Numbered from the stretch's first letter, positions 9,900 to 20,114 are shown. The stretch is 64,000 nt of DNA from Amblyomma americanum (GCF_052857255.1 NW_027526502.1:292501-356500); one strand, 5' to 3'. The notes: generated by a model from the letters alone, not told the origin. Made by a program: numbers and translations.

Positions 9900-11125
9900 A
9901 ACAAAATGTATATTGAGAGGGAGAATATAACACGTGGCAACCTGTGTCCCAATCACGAAACTACTCTTTTGCCGTGAACCTGTCAGAGCTGTCGCTGACG
10001 CATTCAGTGCCTAACTTGGTTGATTTTAAAGGCTTCCAAGATTTCTCGATCTATCTACGTTTTCCCGCGGCCGGTGATTCTGACATTACGGAACATAGCG
10101 GCGCCGTCTTTACAGAGGTTGCAATGTCTTGGCAGATGTGCTGTGTTGCCTGGCTGGAGCGAGGTGCGGTGATGCCTTATGCGCTGGCTAATGCGTTGGC
10201 CAGTTTCACCTTCGCAGGCCTTTCCGCAGTACAGTGGAAGCGAATAAGCAACATCGGTTGTACATTTGGCGATGTTGCTCTGGTGCTTAACATTGCATTT
10301 TTTGTGCAGCTTCTCTTAGAGATACGGGAACAAAGCGACGACAGTTTTGTGGGTGGCCATGAAATAACACCGTATTTCATGGCTACCTTTTTGACGTTAT
10401 GAGAGATTTTATGTAAGTATGGCATGACAGCAGGTCTAGTTTCTTCACAAGGCGTTTCAGCGTGTTTATGCATTTACTGTGACTTAAATTTACTAGATAA
10501 AATCTCAGCATAAGAAACCAGGACGTCGTGAGGGTAGCCCGCTGACCGCAAGCGGTCAAGCTGCCTTAAGAAACTTATCTGCATACTGCGTGAACACGAT
10601 ATCCGCAGGGCATTACCGAGGCAGATGTTGGCAATGCCTCTCTTCACAAGCTTTTGGTGTGAAGACGAGTAGGGCAGCAGTCCTTTCTTAGTCCGAGGAG
10701 AGCAGCTCCAGCAAACGTGGCTCTCGTTAGAGAAGGTGAGAATCAGATCTAAAAACCTGATTGAGTCAATGAGGGGCACCTCACGGGTAAACCTCAAGTC
10801 TGGACAGGTATCGGTAAAGAAGTACAAGATGTCCATTGCGGCCATTTCGACGCGGTCACGGGAAGTTAGTTTCAAGAAAAATAAGAAATCGTCCACATAA
10901 CTAAAATCTGTTGATACCCGATTGTCAGCAAGGTTGTCATGCAAGAGGTTGTCAAAATGGGATAAAAATATGTGACACAAAACAAGAGCCACACACGAGC
11001 CCATTGGAACATCCTGCTTGAGAATGTACCTATGGTTTTCATGTTCTACCAGAGTAGAAGAAAGGTAGCAAGTTAAAACTGTAAAAAGGAATTCACCGAA
11101 AGGCCCGAGCTGTCTTCAAATTGTT
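9900..11125 (-). mobile_element. Penelope-like element, 5'-truncated (RT to GIY-YIG)
   Basis: Reading down from 11,125, the reverse strand gives STLVEHENHRYILKQDVP and MGSCVALVLCHIFL, then SYVDDFL with the catalytic YVDD at 10,888-10,899, then SIRFLDLILTF and GYPHDVLVSYAEILSSKFK. The main frame, 10,474-11,004, has 176 codons. This is the reverse transcriptase of Penelope-like elements, retroelements that pair RT with a GIY-YIG endonuclease. Downstream comes a linker (SSLCSRISK, 10,270-10,470) and a decayed GIY-YIG domain from about 10,240 to 9950 (ETGQRISQRIRHH, REILEAFKINQ). The RT catalytic residues are intact, but the endonuclease half has stops. Confidence 0.75.
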
Positions 11126-11139
11126 CTCACTTTATGACA

Positions 11140-11375
11140 AGAACTGGTGGGCGAGTTGGTCAGACATGGTTCTTGTAAACCAGCACAACGGTTCGCTGCG
11201 TTTTGTCCCTTCCTTGTTTGGCTTCGAGCCGTCGCGTTGGTTTACAAGAACCATGTCATCACTTTGTTCCCGTATCTCTAAAGAGAAGCTGCACAAAAAA
11301 TGCAATGTTAAGCACCAGAGCAACTTCGCCAAATGTACAACCGTTGTTGCTTATTCGCTTCCACTGTACTGCTCT
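11140..11375 (+). mobile_element. Penelope-like fragments in opposite orientation
   Basis: The plus strand carries GGTGGGCGAGTTGGT at about 11,147, a string that recurs at the 5' ends of PLE copies in this window (42.7 kb and, inverted, 55.15 kb). It is followed by a short self-inverted pair (GGTTCTTGTAAACCA and TGGTTTACAAGAACC). Then 11,255-11,375 encodes SSLCSRISKEKLHKKCNV, the same PLE linker seen on the reverse strand at about 10.3 kb. Inverted partial copies next to a longer copy are typical of PLE insertions. Confidence 0.55.
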
Positions 11376-11440
11376 TTATTTTTTGTTTAACTCTGTTGTA
11401 ATTTGTCATTAAAACTCGTCATTTTCTTTAAATACGTCTT

Positions 11441-11930
11441 GCTACGCTTCTAACCTTATGTCACCTCTCTGCTTTTGAGCCGCCAATCTTCCATACGCTT
11501 TTTGGTAATTTCCACCGCCGTAATAAAAATCAAGACTACTGTTCTCTCTAAACCCTAGGGCCTCAGGTAGAGTGACTGTGCCTGCATCGACATCGGGATG
11601 GATACCATCACATTTGAGTTTTAGGTTATTCAATTGATTCTACAGATTTCCCACACAGAGCACATGTGTCGTCTTCTCCGTTACATTTCCCTTTGTAGCT
11701 GCGCGTTCTAAGACACCCTGACCTAGCTTCAAAGAGTAGTGCACTGCCTCTTGAGTTATCACAAAACGCTTCCTTCCTGATCAGCCTTTGCCAGTATCGA
11801 TATAGTTCTACATCACGCTTCTTTTTCATTGACTTTATCCAATTTTTACCTTCCGCGTTTTTAACCATTCGTTTAGTGTTCTTTCTTTCTCCATCATCGT
11901 GTCTGGCATATTTACTGGTTAGCTTCCTAG
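11441..11930 (-). pseudogene. LINE ORF2 C-terminal fragment
   Basis: The reverse strand encodes [37 protein letters not shown], then CALCGKSVESIE, a stop, and IHPDVDAGTVTLPEALGF. This is the C-terminal cysteine-knuckle region of a LINE family also represented at 12,915-13,260. One stop (near 11,626) breaks the frame just before the histidine of the knuckle. The end near 11,410 lacks the ATCC tail seen in the sister copy. Confidence 0.6.
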
Positions 11931-11934
11931 TTCC

Positions 11935-12165
11935 GGTGGCAGAAGCAGGCTGTCTCCCGGTAGATGTGATCGCCGCCCAGGAAACTATGCGCGCCCACCT
12001 CCGCCATGTCATCCAAGGGAAGAAACACTTCCTACACAGTGTCCACCTAACTCACTGCCACTCTGGCTTTGGCCAATCTGTGCAGCTCCTGCCTTTCCCC
12101 ACTATTATTCAGCCACATAAACTAATGCCTCTGTCTTTTTCCCCCTGGACACTCTCGCCTCGAAA
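11935..12165 (+). pseudogene. Family-B LINE fragment (pre-RNase H region)
   Basis: The plus strand encodes [22 protein letters not shown] followed by [12 protein letters not shown]. The DNA matches the reverse-strand LINE at 37.95-38.2 kb, which gives TGCLSTDVVSSQETMRTHLRRV-type residues and the same downstream non-identical but alignable sequence. It is the segment between reverse transcriptase and RNase H of that family. Nothing of the catalytic domains is retained here. Confidence 0.55.
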
Positions 12166-12239
12166 TGTGAAGTTTAATCCAGGCGTGGATGCAAAAAGCC
12201 ACATGCCACAGGCAGTGCTACTGCAAGCTACTCGAGCCT

Positions 12240-12341
12240 ACTTAGCCGAGGGGCACGGCGCTGCGACAAACATGGTCATGCAACCGCCCCTTTTTGCGCA
12301 CGCTTTCCTGCTATGGACCCTCGCTCCGTTACATTCCTGCT
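12240..12341 (+). mobile_element. 5' end fragment of the 2A-bearing CR1-like LINE
   Basis: The 40-odd bases around 12,258-12,300 (including ACATGGTCATGCAACC and CCCCTTTTTGCGCA) match 582-632, the start of ORF1 of the CR1-like element at the left of the window. The protein reading is [11 protein letters not shown] against NMVMKPPLFAQ. The rest of the element is absent: the GGAT array begins at 12,343. Confidence 0.5.
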
Positions 12342-12342
12342 T

Positions 12343-12745
12343 GGATGGATGGATGGATGGATGGATGGATGGATGGATGGATGGATGGATGGATGGATGG
12401 ATGGATGGATGGATGGATGGATGGATGGATGGATGGATGGATGGATGGATGGATGGATGGATGGATGGATGGACGGACGGACGGACGGACGGACGGACGG
12501 TTGGAAGGATGGATGGATGGATGGATGGATGGATGGATGGATGGATGGATGGATGGATGGATGGATGGATGGATGGATGGATGGATGAATGGATGGATGG
12601 ATGGATGGATGGATGGATGGATGGATGGATGGATGGATGGATGGATGGATGGATGGATGGATGGATGGATGGATGGATGGATGGATGGACGGACGGACGG
12701 ACGGATGGACGAACGGACGATTGGACAGATGGACGGACGGACGGT

Positions 12746-12776
<31 letters not shown>

Positions 12777-12914
12777 ATGGATGGATGGATGGATGGATGG
12801 ATGGATGGATGGATGGATGGATGGATGGATGGATGGATGGATGGATGGATGGATGGATGGATGGATGGATGGATGGATGGATGGATGGATGGATGGATGG
12901 ATGGATGGATGGAT
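12343..12914. repeat. (GGAT)n array, about 570 bp
   Basis: A GGAT tetranucleotide array with GGAC-rich interruptions near 12,472-12,510 and 12,688-12,760. On the reverse strand it directly follows the 3' end of a LINE (ATCC tail after TTTAAAGGGTTCAGCCGT), so it is best explained as the grown tail of that insertion. All three frames are open and give long artefactual W-M-D-G peptides; none is a gene. Confidence 0.9.
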
Positions 12915-13260
12915 ACGGCTGAACCCTTTAAATCGTGTGGTGGCTCAAGCCACCTATGAAATGTGACTAATGAAATTTTATTCTTCTCTTGATTTTAGCC
13001 ACCAATCAGATAACCTTCGCTTGGTTATTTCTACCCGCTTAAAATCTAATTTCCCTTCACTGTCCTTAAATCCCAATGCCTTGGATAAATCGGCCCCGCT
13101 GCTTCCCACTCTAGGGTGAAACCCTTTAAAGAAAAGTATAAAGTGTTCCGCCGTTTCCTCCTCCTCTCCGCACGCAACCCACAACGTGTCTATCTCGTCG
13201 TACCTGACTCTATATGTCTTAGACCGCAAAACTCCCGTCCTGGCCTCAAACAAGTGTTTT
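12915..13260 (-). pseudogene. LINE ORF2 C-terminus and 3' end
   Basis: The reverse frame 12,978-13,253 encodes MFEARTGVLRSKTYRVRY, VACGEEEETAEHFILF (a cysteine-knuckle remnant with the histidine) and a GADLSKALGF block, ending [10 protein letters not shown]. It is the same LINE family as 11,441-11,930. After the stop, about 60 bases of 3' untranslated sequence lead straight into the ATCC array, which marks the true 3' end of the element. The 5' part is truncated near 13,260. Confidence 0.65.
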
Positions 13261-13708
13261 CAAGTGATGCGGCCGCTGTCGCCATCCGCTTGTACAAAGC
13301 GCTACAGGAGCAGTGCGTATTCCCATACTGGCCGCTGCTGCACAGTGCGACCAGAATGACGACACGGAGTATCAGGCTGAATATACGCTGTCAACCTCAT
13401 CCAGATTCACAATCTCTGTGACTGATCAACATGCCTTAAGACGCGTTCAAGCATGCACAGTTTCAGTCCAGAAGCCGAAGATATGAAGTATATGTACAAG
13501 TCCTTCCTTCATGGATGTTGTGTATCGCATACATACACAGCATGGAGCCTAGAATGGAAGAAGGGTGTTTGGGTGAGTAAATGAACATGCGTTTTATTTT
13601 CATGACAGACTGCATACATTGTGCCGCTGCGCAATGCTGTCAGATTCATCTGAAAAGCGTAAGGTAAAGCTCGGTTCCGGTTCGACGCAGATATTTACGG
13701 TTTGCACA
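13261..13708. other. No recognised feature
   Basis: Between a LINE 5' truncation and the RTE insertion. I see no credible reading frame or repeat family. The bases TTGCACA at 13,702-13,708 may be one copy of the RTE target duplication. Confidence 0.4.
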
Positions 13709-15332
13709 TCATCATCATCATCATCATCAGCCTTACTACACCCACTGCAGGGCAAAGGCCTCTCCCATGTCTCTCCAATTAACCCTATCCTTTGCCAGCT
13801 GCATCCACCCTTTGCCTGCAAACTTCTTAATCTCATCCGCCCATCTAACCTTCTGCCGCCCCCTGCTACGCTTACTTTCTCTTGGAACCCACTCCGTTAC
13901 CCTTAAAGACCAGCGGTTATCTTGCCTTCGCATCACATGCCCTGCCCAAGCCCATTTCTTTCTCTTGATTTCGACTAGGATGTCATTAACCCGTGTTTGT
14001 TCCCTCACCCACTCTGCCCGCTCCCGATCTCTTAACGTTACACCTATCATTTTTCTTTCCATGGCTCGCTGCGTTGTCCTTAACTTAAGCTGAACTCTTT
14101 TCGTTAGCCTCCACGTTTGTGCCCCGTAGGTGAGTACCGGTAAGATTATGCTGTTGTACACTTTCCTCTTGAGGGAAATTGGTAAACTGCCACTCATGAT
14201 CTGCGAGAATTTGCCATATGCGCTCCACCCCATTCTTATCCTTCTAGTTATCTCCCTCTCATGATCCGGATCAGCTGTCACTACCTGCCCTAAGTAGACG
14301 TATTCCGGCACAATTTCTAGGCTCTCGCTGCCGATTGTGAACTGTTGTTCCCTTGCTAGACTGTTGAACATTACCTTGGTTTTCTGCATGTTAATTTTTA
14401 GACCCATCGATCTGCTCTGCCTGTCTAACTCGTTGATCATGATTTGCAGTTCACCTCCTGAGTGACTCAGCAAGGCAATGTCATCAGCAAATCTCAGATT
14501 ATTTAGGTATTCTCCATTTATTCTTATTCCCAACTGTTCCCAATTCAGGCCTCGAAATACCTCCTGCAAACATGCGGTGAACAGCATTGGCGATATCGTG
14601 TCTCCTTGCCTGACGCCCTTTCTTATTGGAATTTTATTGCTGACTTTATGGAGGACTATAGTAGCTGTGCAGTTGCTATATATATCTTCCAGTATTTTGA
14701 CATAAGGCTCTTCTACCCCCTGATTACGCAATGCCTGTATGACTGCTGAGGTTTCCACTGAGTCGAATGCTTTCTCGTAATCAATGAAAGCTATATATAG
14801 AGGTTGGTTATATTCTGCGCATTTCTCTATCACCTGATTGATAGTGTGAATATGATCTATTGTGGAATATCCTTTACGAAAGCCTGCCTGATCATTTGGT
14901 TGATTAAAGTCTAACGTTGCCCTGACTCTATTAGCGATTACCTTAGTAAATACTTTGTAGGAAACGGATAGTAAGCTGATCGGCCTGTAATTTTTCAAGT
15001 CCTTGGCGTCTCCCTTCTTATGAATTAAGATAATGTTTGCATTCTTCCAAGCTTCTGGTACAGTCGAGGTCATAAGGCATTGCGTATACAGGGTGGCTAG
15101 TTTTTCTAGCACGACGTCCCCTCCATCCTTCAACAGATCTGCTGTTACCTGATCCTCCCCAGCTGCTTTTCCCCTTTTCATTGCTTCTAAGGCTTTCTTT
15201 ACTTCATCTTTCGTTACTGGCGGGATGACGCATTGCTGTGCACTGCTGTCTTTCTTATTGGCGCTCTGATTACATTGGCTACTGTACAGCTCTGTGTAGA
15301 ACTCTTCGGCTACGTTAACTATCTTATCCATA
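13709..15332 (-). mobile_element. RTE-clade LINE, 5'-truncated, young copy 1
   Basis: On the reverse strand this is a 3' portion of an RTE-type element ending in a (TGA)n-like tail (CAT repeats at 13,709-13,729 on the plus strand). A possible target duplication TTGCACA stands at 13,702-13,708 and 15,333-15,339. The body is almost identical to 50,636-51,623, and diverged relatives occur at 20,115-20,265, 21,565-22,412 and 41,545-42,115. The endonuclease half is missing, as usual for 5'-truncated insertions. Confidence 0.8.
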
Positions 15333-15358
15333 TTGCACAAGGTCACCCTAAAGGTCAA
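13736..15358 (-). CDS. RTE reverse transcriptase, 5'-truncated, uninterrupted
   Basis: A single 540-codon frame. It begins in the pre-RT region (NVAEEFYTELYSS) and runs through RGKAAGEDQVTADLL, NYRPISLLSVSYKVFTK, AFIDYEKAFDSVE (motif A), RKGVRQGDTISPMLF and FADDIALLS, with the catalytic FADD at 14,480-14,491. It ends with the RTE C-terminal region (MGWSAYGKFSQIM, RWADEIKKFAGKGW, ALQWV). The enzyme copies element RNA at the target nick. All visible catalytic residues are present and there is no internal stop, which points to recent insertion. It lacks endonuclease and promoter, so it is unlikely to move itself. The first ~8 codons lie beyond the proposed insertion edge. Confidence 0.85.
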   Translation of the reverse strand: MTFRVTLCNMDKIVNVAEEFYTELYSSQCNQSANKKDSSAQQCVIPPVTKDEVKKALEAMKRGKAAGEDQVTADLLKDGGDVVLEKLATLYTQCLMTSTVPEAWKNANIILIHKKGDAKDLKNYRPISLLSVSYKVFTKVIANRVRATLDFNQPNDQAGFRKGYSTIDHIHTINQVIEKCAEYNQPLYIAFIDYEKAFDSVETSAVIQALRNQGVEEPYVKILEDIYSNCTATIVLHKVSNKIPIRKGVRQGDTISPMLFTACLQEVFRGLNWEQLGIRINGEYLNNLRFADDIALLSHSGGELQIMINELDRQSRSMGLKINMQKTKVMFNSLAREQQFTIGSESLEIVPEYVYLGQVVTADPDHEREITRRIRMGWSAYGKFSQIMSGSLPISLKRKVYNSIILPVLTYGAQTWRLTKRVQLKLRTTQRAMERKMIGVTLRDRERAEWVREQTRVNDILVEIKRKKWAWAGHVMRRQDNRWSLRVTEWVPRESKRSRGRQKVRWADEIKKFAGKGWMQLAKDRVNWRDMGEAFALQWV

Positions 15359-15860
15359 GCATCACCTCGTAAAGTAGGGCATTCGCACTAAAAATCCTTT
15401 ATTGCACTTTAAATTCTGTAAAGCTGGCCTATTGTTCGTTAATATGGGGAATCACTACTGAGCATAACTGCAAACGTCAGATGGTACTACAAAAGCGAGT
15501 GTTGCGTATTTTTGAAAATTGTTTCTAACATGACATGTTCATGGCCAATCAATTTATTTTTACTGTAATTTGTATAAAATAGTCCAACATATTAGCGCCA
15601 CAAACATGTGGAATGATTTCAGCACGACAGTTGATCATCAATGCGGTTTTCGGCAACCAAATAGGAGGCTTCCAAAAACTATAACCAATTATGGTAGTCA
15701 CTGTCGCATCAAGCTATTCAGATTATGAATTAACATGAAAATGTAACATATTGGACAGTCCTGGTAAGACCAAAAGCAATAACTTTTCTAGTGACGATAT
15801 AACCGCGTGTGAAATGTCGACTGCTCCGTATTTTCATTTTATTTACTGAGTTTTCTGCTT
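15340..15860. other. No recognised feature
   Basis: AT-rich, with only short frames. No family is recognised. It may be single-copy intergenic DNA, or an old repeat too diverged to see. Confidence 0.4.
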
Positions 15861-16179
15861 CCCTGTTCTGTTTTGTGTGCACTATGACTGTGTACTGCTG
15901 CATTGCAATTTAGTGAACTCTTGTAACGTGTTTCGGTCCTAAGTTCTGCTGTGCATGTGATCTCTGCGTAAGCTATGTATACGTGTGCTACTGACTATTC
16001 TCTTTTTCTGTTATCTGATGTACTGCGCTATTTTTTCTACGTTGTATATCGAGTGCAAACCGCATTTCTATGTCAAGCGCACCCGATTGTATTTTATGGG
16101 AAATGCTGCATTAGCTGAGCAGGGCAGGGACCTCGTTTCTGTCTCCGCAAGCAATGCCCTGGAACAAAAATATTCAGTG

Positions 16180-16261
<82 letters not shown>
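15861..16261 (+). mobile_element. CR1-like LINE 3' end with (GATT)n tail
   Basis: A 3' untranslated region only. It contains GAGCAGGGCAGGGACCTCGT near 16,117, which resembles the reverse-strand LINE end near 6.45 kb (GGGCAGAGACCTCGT). It runs into a GATT array at 16,180-16,261, the element's tail. The frame through the array is an artefact. The 5' boundary is approximate. Confidence 0.55.
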
Positions 16262-16262
<1 letters not shown>

Positions 16263-16524
16263 CGACTCTCTTTGTGAACGAGACCATCCGAGAAAGCGAC
16301 CCGCAAATTGCGCTTGCTATAGCAAAATACAACTCAAGAATCCAGCAGTCGGCAGCCGTGCACCATGACCTGAGAGATACCCCGCTGACCAATGTTGGGC
16401 TCTATCGAAGAAACCCGAGGCCCGTTCCTCGGTAAAAACTGGCAGTGGCTGAGCTCTGCTATGCCAGGACATACGTAGCGAGAGGTACGTTTCCCTGGCT
16501 GAGTTTGTTGTGGTCACTGCATGT

Positions 16525-16790
16525 TTAGCACTGTGTGTCCGCCTCGGCGGCTATGCGCCGTCTGTTACACTCGCCAGTCTGGCGTCTCCGTTTGGCAAGC
16601 CGCTCCTCTCTCTGTTCGGGCGTCTCCGCTGCTTTCTTCGCATTGTGACGCTCACTCTCTCTTTGTTGAGTGGCCAACTGCCAGGCGACAACCTCGGGAT
16701 GGGAAGAGCTAGCCTTCTCTTGTCTATACCGCCGTTTAGCAGTGGCTGGACTCTCCTTCTCTGAATGCATGTCAAACGTTGTGATACAGA
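16525..16790 (-). pseudogene. STPR-like repeat protein fragment
   Basis: The reverse strand encodes RHNAKKAAETPEQREERLAK followed by another arginine-rich part-unit (RRQTGECNRRRIAAEA). The ETPEQRE-RLAKRR pattern matches the 23-residue STPR repeat (a DNA-binding repeat first described in a silkworm fibroin regulator), of which ticks have many copies. The frame 16,525-16,947 is open, but the N-terminal half is a low-complexity arginine/proline stretch from GC-rich DNA and may be untranslated. Host gene, mobile element or pseudogene cannot be told apart here. Confidence 0.35.
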
Positions 16791-16961
16791 CGCCCATTAC
16801 ATCTCCGCCTTTTATACGCAATGCTGCGCATACGACGCGCGGTTCGGGTGAAAGAGCGGGCGCGCGGCGAGACGGCGGCGAAGAACGCGGCGCGCTTTGT
16901 TCCGATGGTGGAGCGGCCGCGCGGCGACGGCGAAGCGCCCGCCGCATCTGCTGCTCCTATC

Positions 16962-16977
16962 CGGTTGCCACGGTAAC
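16962..16977. promoter_or_regulatory. RFX X-box-like site
   Basis: The bases GGTTGCCACGGTAACA fit the X-box inverted repeat (GTTGCC-N-GGTAAC type) recognised by RFX transcription factors. It lies within the GC-rich block. Function is inferred from the motif only. Confidence 0.35.
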
Positions 16978-17407
16978 AGCTCTTGCACACAACTGGCCTC
17001 TCCCAGCCACCGCGAAACACTCGACTGGTAGCCCAGTGTAGCTCTCGCTACAAAAGTGGCAGCCGGTTGCGCGCTCTTGGCATGTCGCTAGAGCGCAATC
17101 GTCTGAGGGTAGCGTATTTTCCGGGGCCCTGCGAAACCTGCGTTCGGGCCGAGGCGCCCAAGGGGATGCGCGCCCACTGAGTAAAGTGACGACGCGAGTC
17201 GAGTGTGCTCGAAGCTTGTTCAACGAAACAAACACAGGCCGCTCAGGAGCAGGAGTCGCCGCCGAAGCGGCCGCAGGGCTCCTGCGCCACACCGCTGGCG
17301 GCCGCCGACAGGAAGCCATCGCCGCCGGAGAACCACCTGCGCCAGCGGAAAAGCAGCACCGGCAAGCGCGGTTGCTATACATGGGCGCACGCCGCAGTTT
17401 TGGGTTG

Positions 17408-17485
17408 ATATGGTGTGGTGTGTTGCATGGTACGGTATTATATGGCATGGTATATGGCATGGTATATGGTATGGTATGCTATATG
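17408..17485. repeat. ATGGT/GGTAT-type simple repeat
   Basis: An irregular ATGGT/GGCAT pentamer array. On the reverse strand it follows the 3' end of the adjacent SINE (GGGCGTTAAACCC then ATATAGCATACC), so it is probably the SINE tail. Confidence 0.7.
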
Positions 17486-17700
17486 TCGGGTTTAACGCCC
17501 AAAAGGTGCTCGTGTGCTGCGAGAGAAGCCGTAGTGACGGGCACCGTAGATTAATTTAGACTGCTTGGGGTGATTGAACGAGTACTGACATCGCACAGCA
17601 TCCGGACTCTTTCGCATTTTGCCTCCATCGAAACGCGGCCGCCGCCAGGATTCCATCTCTCGACATTTGGCTCAACAGCCCAACCATGCAGTTTAACATC
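17486..17700 (-). mobile_element. tRNA-derived SINE
   Basis: The reverse strand carries the SINE body seen elsewhere in the window: a GTTTCGATGGAGGCAAAATGCG segment, a central part, and the 3' end TTTTGGGCGTTAAACCC. The tRNA-like head lies at about 17,640-17,700 and is recognisable but degraded. The closest full copies are at 29,341 and 36,450. It was probably transcribed by RNA polymerase III and inserted by a partner LINE. Confidence 0.65.
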
Positions 17701-19110
17701 AGCTGTTCGTAGAGTTCCGCAGTATTGCTGTGACTCTCAGGAGCAATTAGCAATGCTTCAAATAGATCCTGCAAATGCGTTCGATCGAGTGCGTCCTACA
17801 TTTCTTCGCTCTCTTTTAGAGCACGCCAATAAAGGTTTGGTTGTGTCCAATGAAATGTGTTCTTCTTTCAGTAACTGCTCTAAATACTGAAGCGTAAATG
17901 GCTGTCTTTCACAACCATGCGTCCATTCGACCTCTGGGAAACAAGGATCTTCGTTGCCTCCGCCGCTCTGCGCTCTGTACTTGAATCTACTCCGCATCAG
18001 TAATCTCAAAGGTGGTTCCGTTGTGGTTCTCCTATTAAAGGTAACCACCTCATGGTATTAGCTTACGCATATATCGTCTCGCGTTTCTCTCTGCTGACAA
18101 GTTAAGAATCAACGAAGATGCCTGGGCTTGGTGGAAGGATCAGTCGTTCTAAGCGTTGTGGTTTGGCAAGGGGGGATCCGTACTCGCTGAGCATGCCGGT
18201 GTTGCATGGGCGCCTAAACTATCCTAGTGCCTTAGCGTCGTGTTAAAAGCCTATAAACACAGTACGCGATACTGGTAAGAGTGCGTGCCAACTCTGCAGC
18301 GCCACGCTGGCTTTTGTTCCCCATGGTTTCCCGACATTCCGCAACGCGACGGCCTTAGCCTCTTTCTATCCTTTAAATAATTTATTGTGTACTGCGAATT
18401 ATTTATTGTGCTAGGCTTTATGTAGGGAGCTATGAAAGAGTGTTCGCTACTTTTGTGTGGGATTTGTCTTTTGAATCTAGACGTGATGACCTTTCTCGGC
18501 CTGTCAGCTCAGATGGAATTGTTTAGTCCATCTTTATGTGCGAGAGGTGGTTTCATGCTTTATGTTCTTCCGAGGTACTTCACTCCGGATTGTTTGTGTT
18601 CTTGCATCGCAATTGAGGTAAGGTTCTGCACACCTTTTTTCTCCTTGAATATTTGTGATATACCTTGTTTATCACTTGGATACGTGATGTCTATATTGCT
18701 GTTCAATTTGCACCGCTTTGTTTTTCGGCTGAGTTTTTGTTTTCAGTGTCGCCCAAACGGCTGTACAATATTGTTTATTGTTTCTCTTCCCACTACCCTA
18801 ACACCCCTTTCTGTGTATTTTGGCCTGCCTAGATATGACGTTTTAGACGAGTACGTAAAATGCCTCTGTCGCATCATCGGAGTCTCGAACGTTGCCAACG
18901 CCAATGAACGCCGACAGATTTCGCTTTGTACATCCTGGATTAGCTGAGCGAATACACTAATTTTTTTTCTGAACTGTACAGCCTATGGAAACTTCGCATG
19001 ACGGACTGCCATTGTGAGTCTGTTTTATGACCAAAATTCAGTTTCAGCCGAATAATTGCTAAATGCCCTGACAGACTTCAACTCGTAGTGGCACTCCCTC
19101 TTTGTGATGC
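17700..19110 (+). pseudogene. LINE ORF2, heavily decayed
   Basis: Frames change constantly, but ordered pieces are recognisable: AMLQIDPANAFDRV (RT motif A, about 17,752), a LAYA-type remnant of the catalytic box near 18,055, KHSTRYW near 18,250, REVVSCFMFFRG near 18,545 and LYSLWKLRMTD near 18,975. These follow the order of one LINE ORF2 family that I know from ticks, RT followed by a long C-terminal domain. The clade was not determined. The 171-codon frame 18,432-18,947 is mostly an off-frame reading of this element. No catalytic aspartate pair survives. Confidence 0.45.
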
Positions 19111-20110
19111 CCTGAGCCTTGCTTCCATTCTAGTTCTTTGTTGCGTAGGCGTGTCCTGTTTTGAAATCGATTTGATATTGCTTCCCAATGATATGGCTCA
19201 TGATTCCCAATTGCTCATGTTTCAGTTCTTGATAGTTGTAGATGTTTGTTGTCGGTACGACTATTTTTTTTTAGGTGGAATCCATACTGAAAGCTTCCTT
19301 CAGGCTGTGTATATGATTCATGCACATCGAGCGTTATTTCACTGTAATTAATATCATGCTCAACACAAAGAAAATGCACAATAAATAAAAAAGAAAAAGC
19401 GGTGGTCGAGTGGTGGCGCGGCTGGCCATTCTGGCTCTCAGTTGAAAGTTACGCTGTAAGATTCCTCGCTGAGCAGTTTCTTTTTTTCTACAGTTTCGCA
19501 ACCGCAGCATATACCCACTCCTGCAGACGGTGTGGCTAGCACTCTGGCTTCAGCGGAGCGTGGTGATCCTTGCACAAGGAGAGAAACGTGATGCATGCGT
19601 GTACTCTACCGAAAGGGGTTCGTAGCACTCCTTCACTTCCAGGGGTGTACAACTAGTTTATGGAAGGCGACTCCGTCGAAAAAAAACGTATTTAATTGCA
19701 CCCAACACGTATTGCTTGAGATTGAATATAGTGCACTGTGTAATTCGCACAAACCATAGATCTATTATCTATAACCGACGCATGGAAACACAGCTACGGA
19801 ACTCATTTTTTTCTCTACTAATGCACTCCATAAACTTTCAACTGCTGGTGTCCCACGCGGTGTACCTGCGCACGTACGTACTACGTACTATCGCGATGAA
19901 ACGTTTCTTGGAGAAATATACGTTTTAGCTCTGACTCGCGACCCAGTCGCCTGGTAGTAGACACCTTTAGCATACCGGGTAGCGTATTACCGTTACCGGA
20001 GTACCAGGAGCCCACGCGCAGCCTATGCGCATGAGCAACTCGCCTTTACGGCGCCGGATGGCACCAGATACCCAGCAGCTGCGCGTGTCTGCAGGATCGG
20101 GACCAACCAG
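19111..20110. other. No recognised gene; possible small repeats
   Basis: The stretch GGTGGTCGAGTGGTGGCGCGGC near 19,401 looks like a tRNA-type A-box head, but no B box follows. Around 19,960-20,005 the string CACCTTTAGCATACCGGGTAGCG with TTACCGTTACCGG resembles a terminal repeat of a non-autonomous element. Neither is firm. Frames are short. Confidence 0.3.
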
Positions 20111-20114
20111 CGCG

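Larger units (their letters stand above)
16262..17407. other. GC- and CpG-rich block
   Basis: From about 16,520 to 17,390 the composition is unusually GC- and CpG-rich compared with its AT-rich surroundings, which in an arthropod genome suggests either a promoter region or a mobile element end. Many overlapping frames are open on both strands purely because of composition. Besides the STPR-like fragment, no product is recognised. Confidence 0.4.

Noticed and set aside
11876..12966. Very long W-M-D-G repeat open frames in three registers
   Set aside because: They are readings of the GGAT tetranucleotide array, which has no stop in these frames. The array is a LINE tail.
13600..13836. Aspartate-run protein
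   Set aside because: CAT repeat tail of the RTE element read in another frame.
16094..16435. I-N-Q-S repeat frames
   Set aside because: Readings of the GATT tail of a LINE 3' end on the reverse strand.
18432..18947. 171-codon cysteine- and phenylalanine-rich protein
   Set aside because: Neighbouring frames over the same DNA give recognisable LINE ORF2 pieces (for example REVVSCFMFFRG), so this is mostly off-frame reading.
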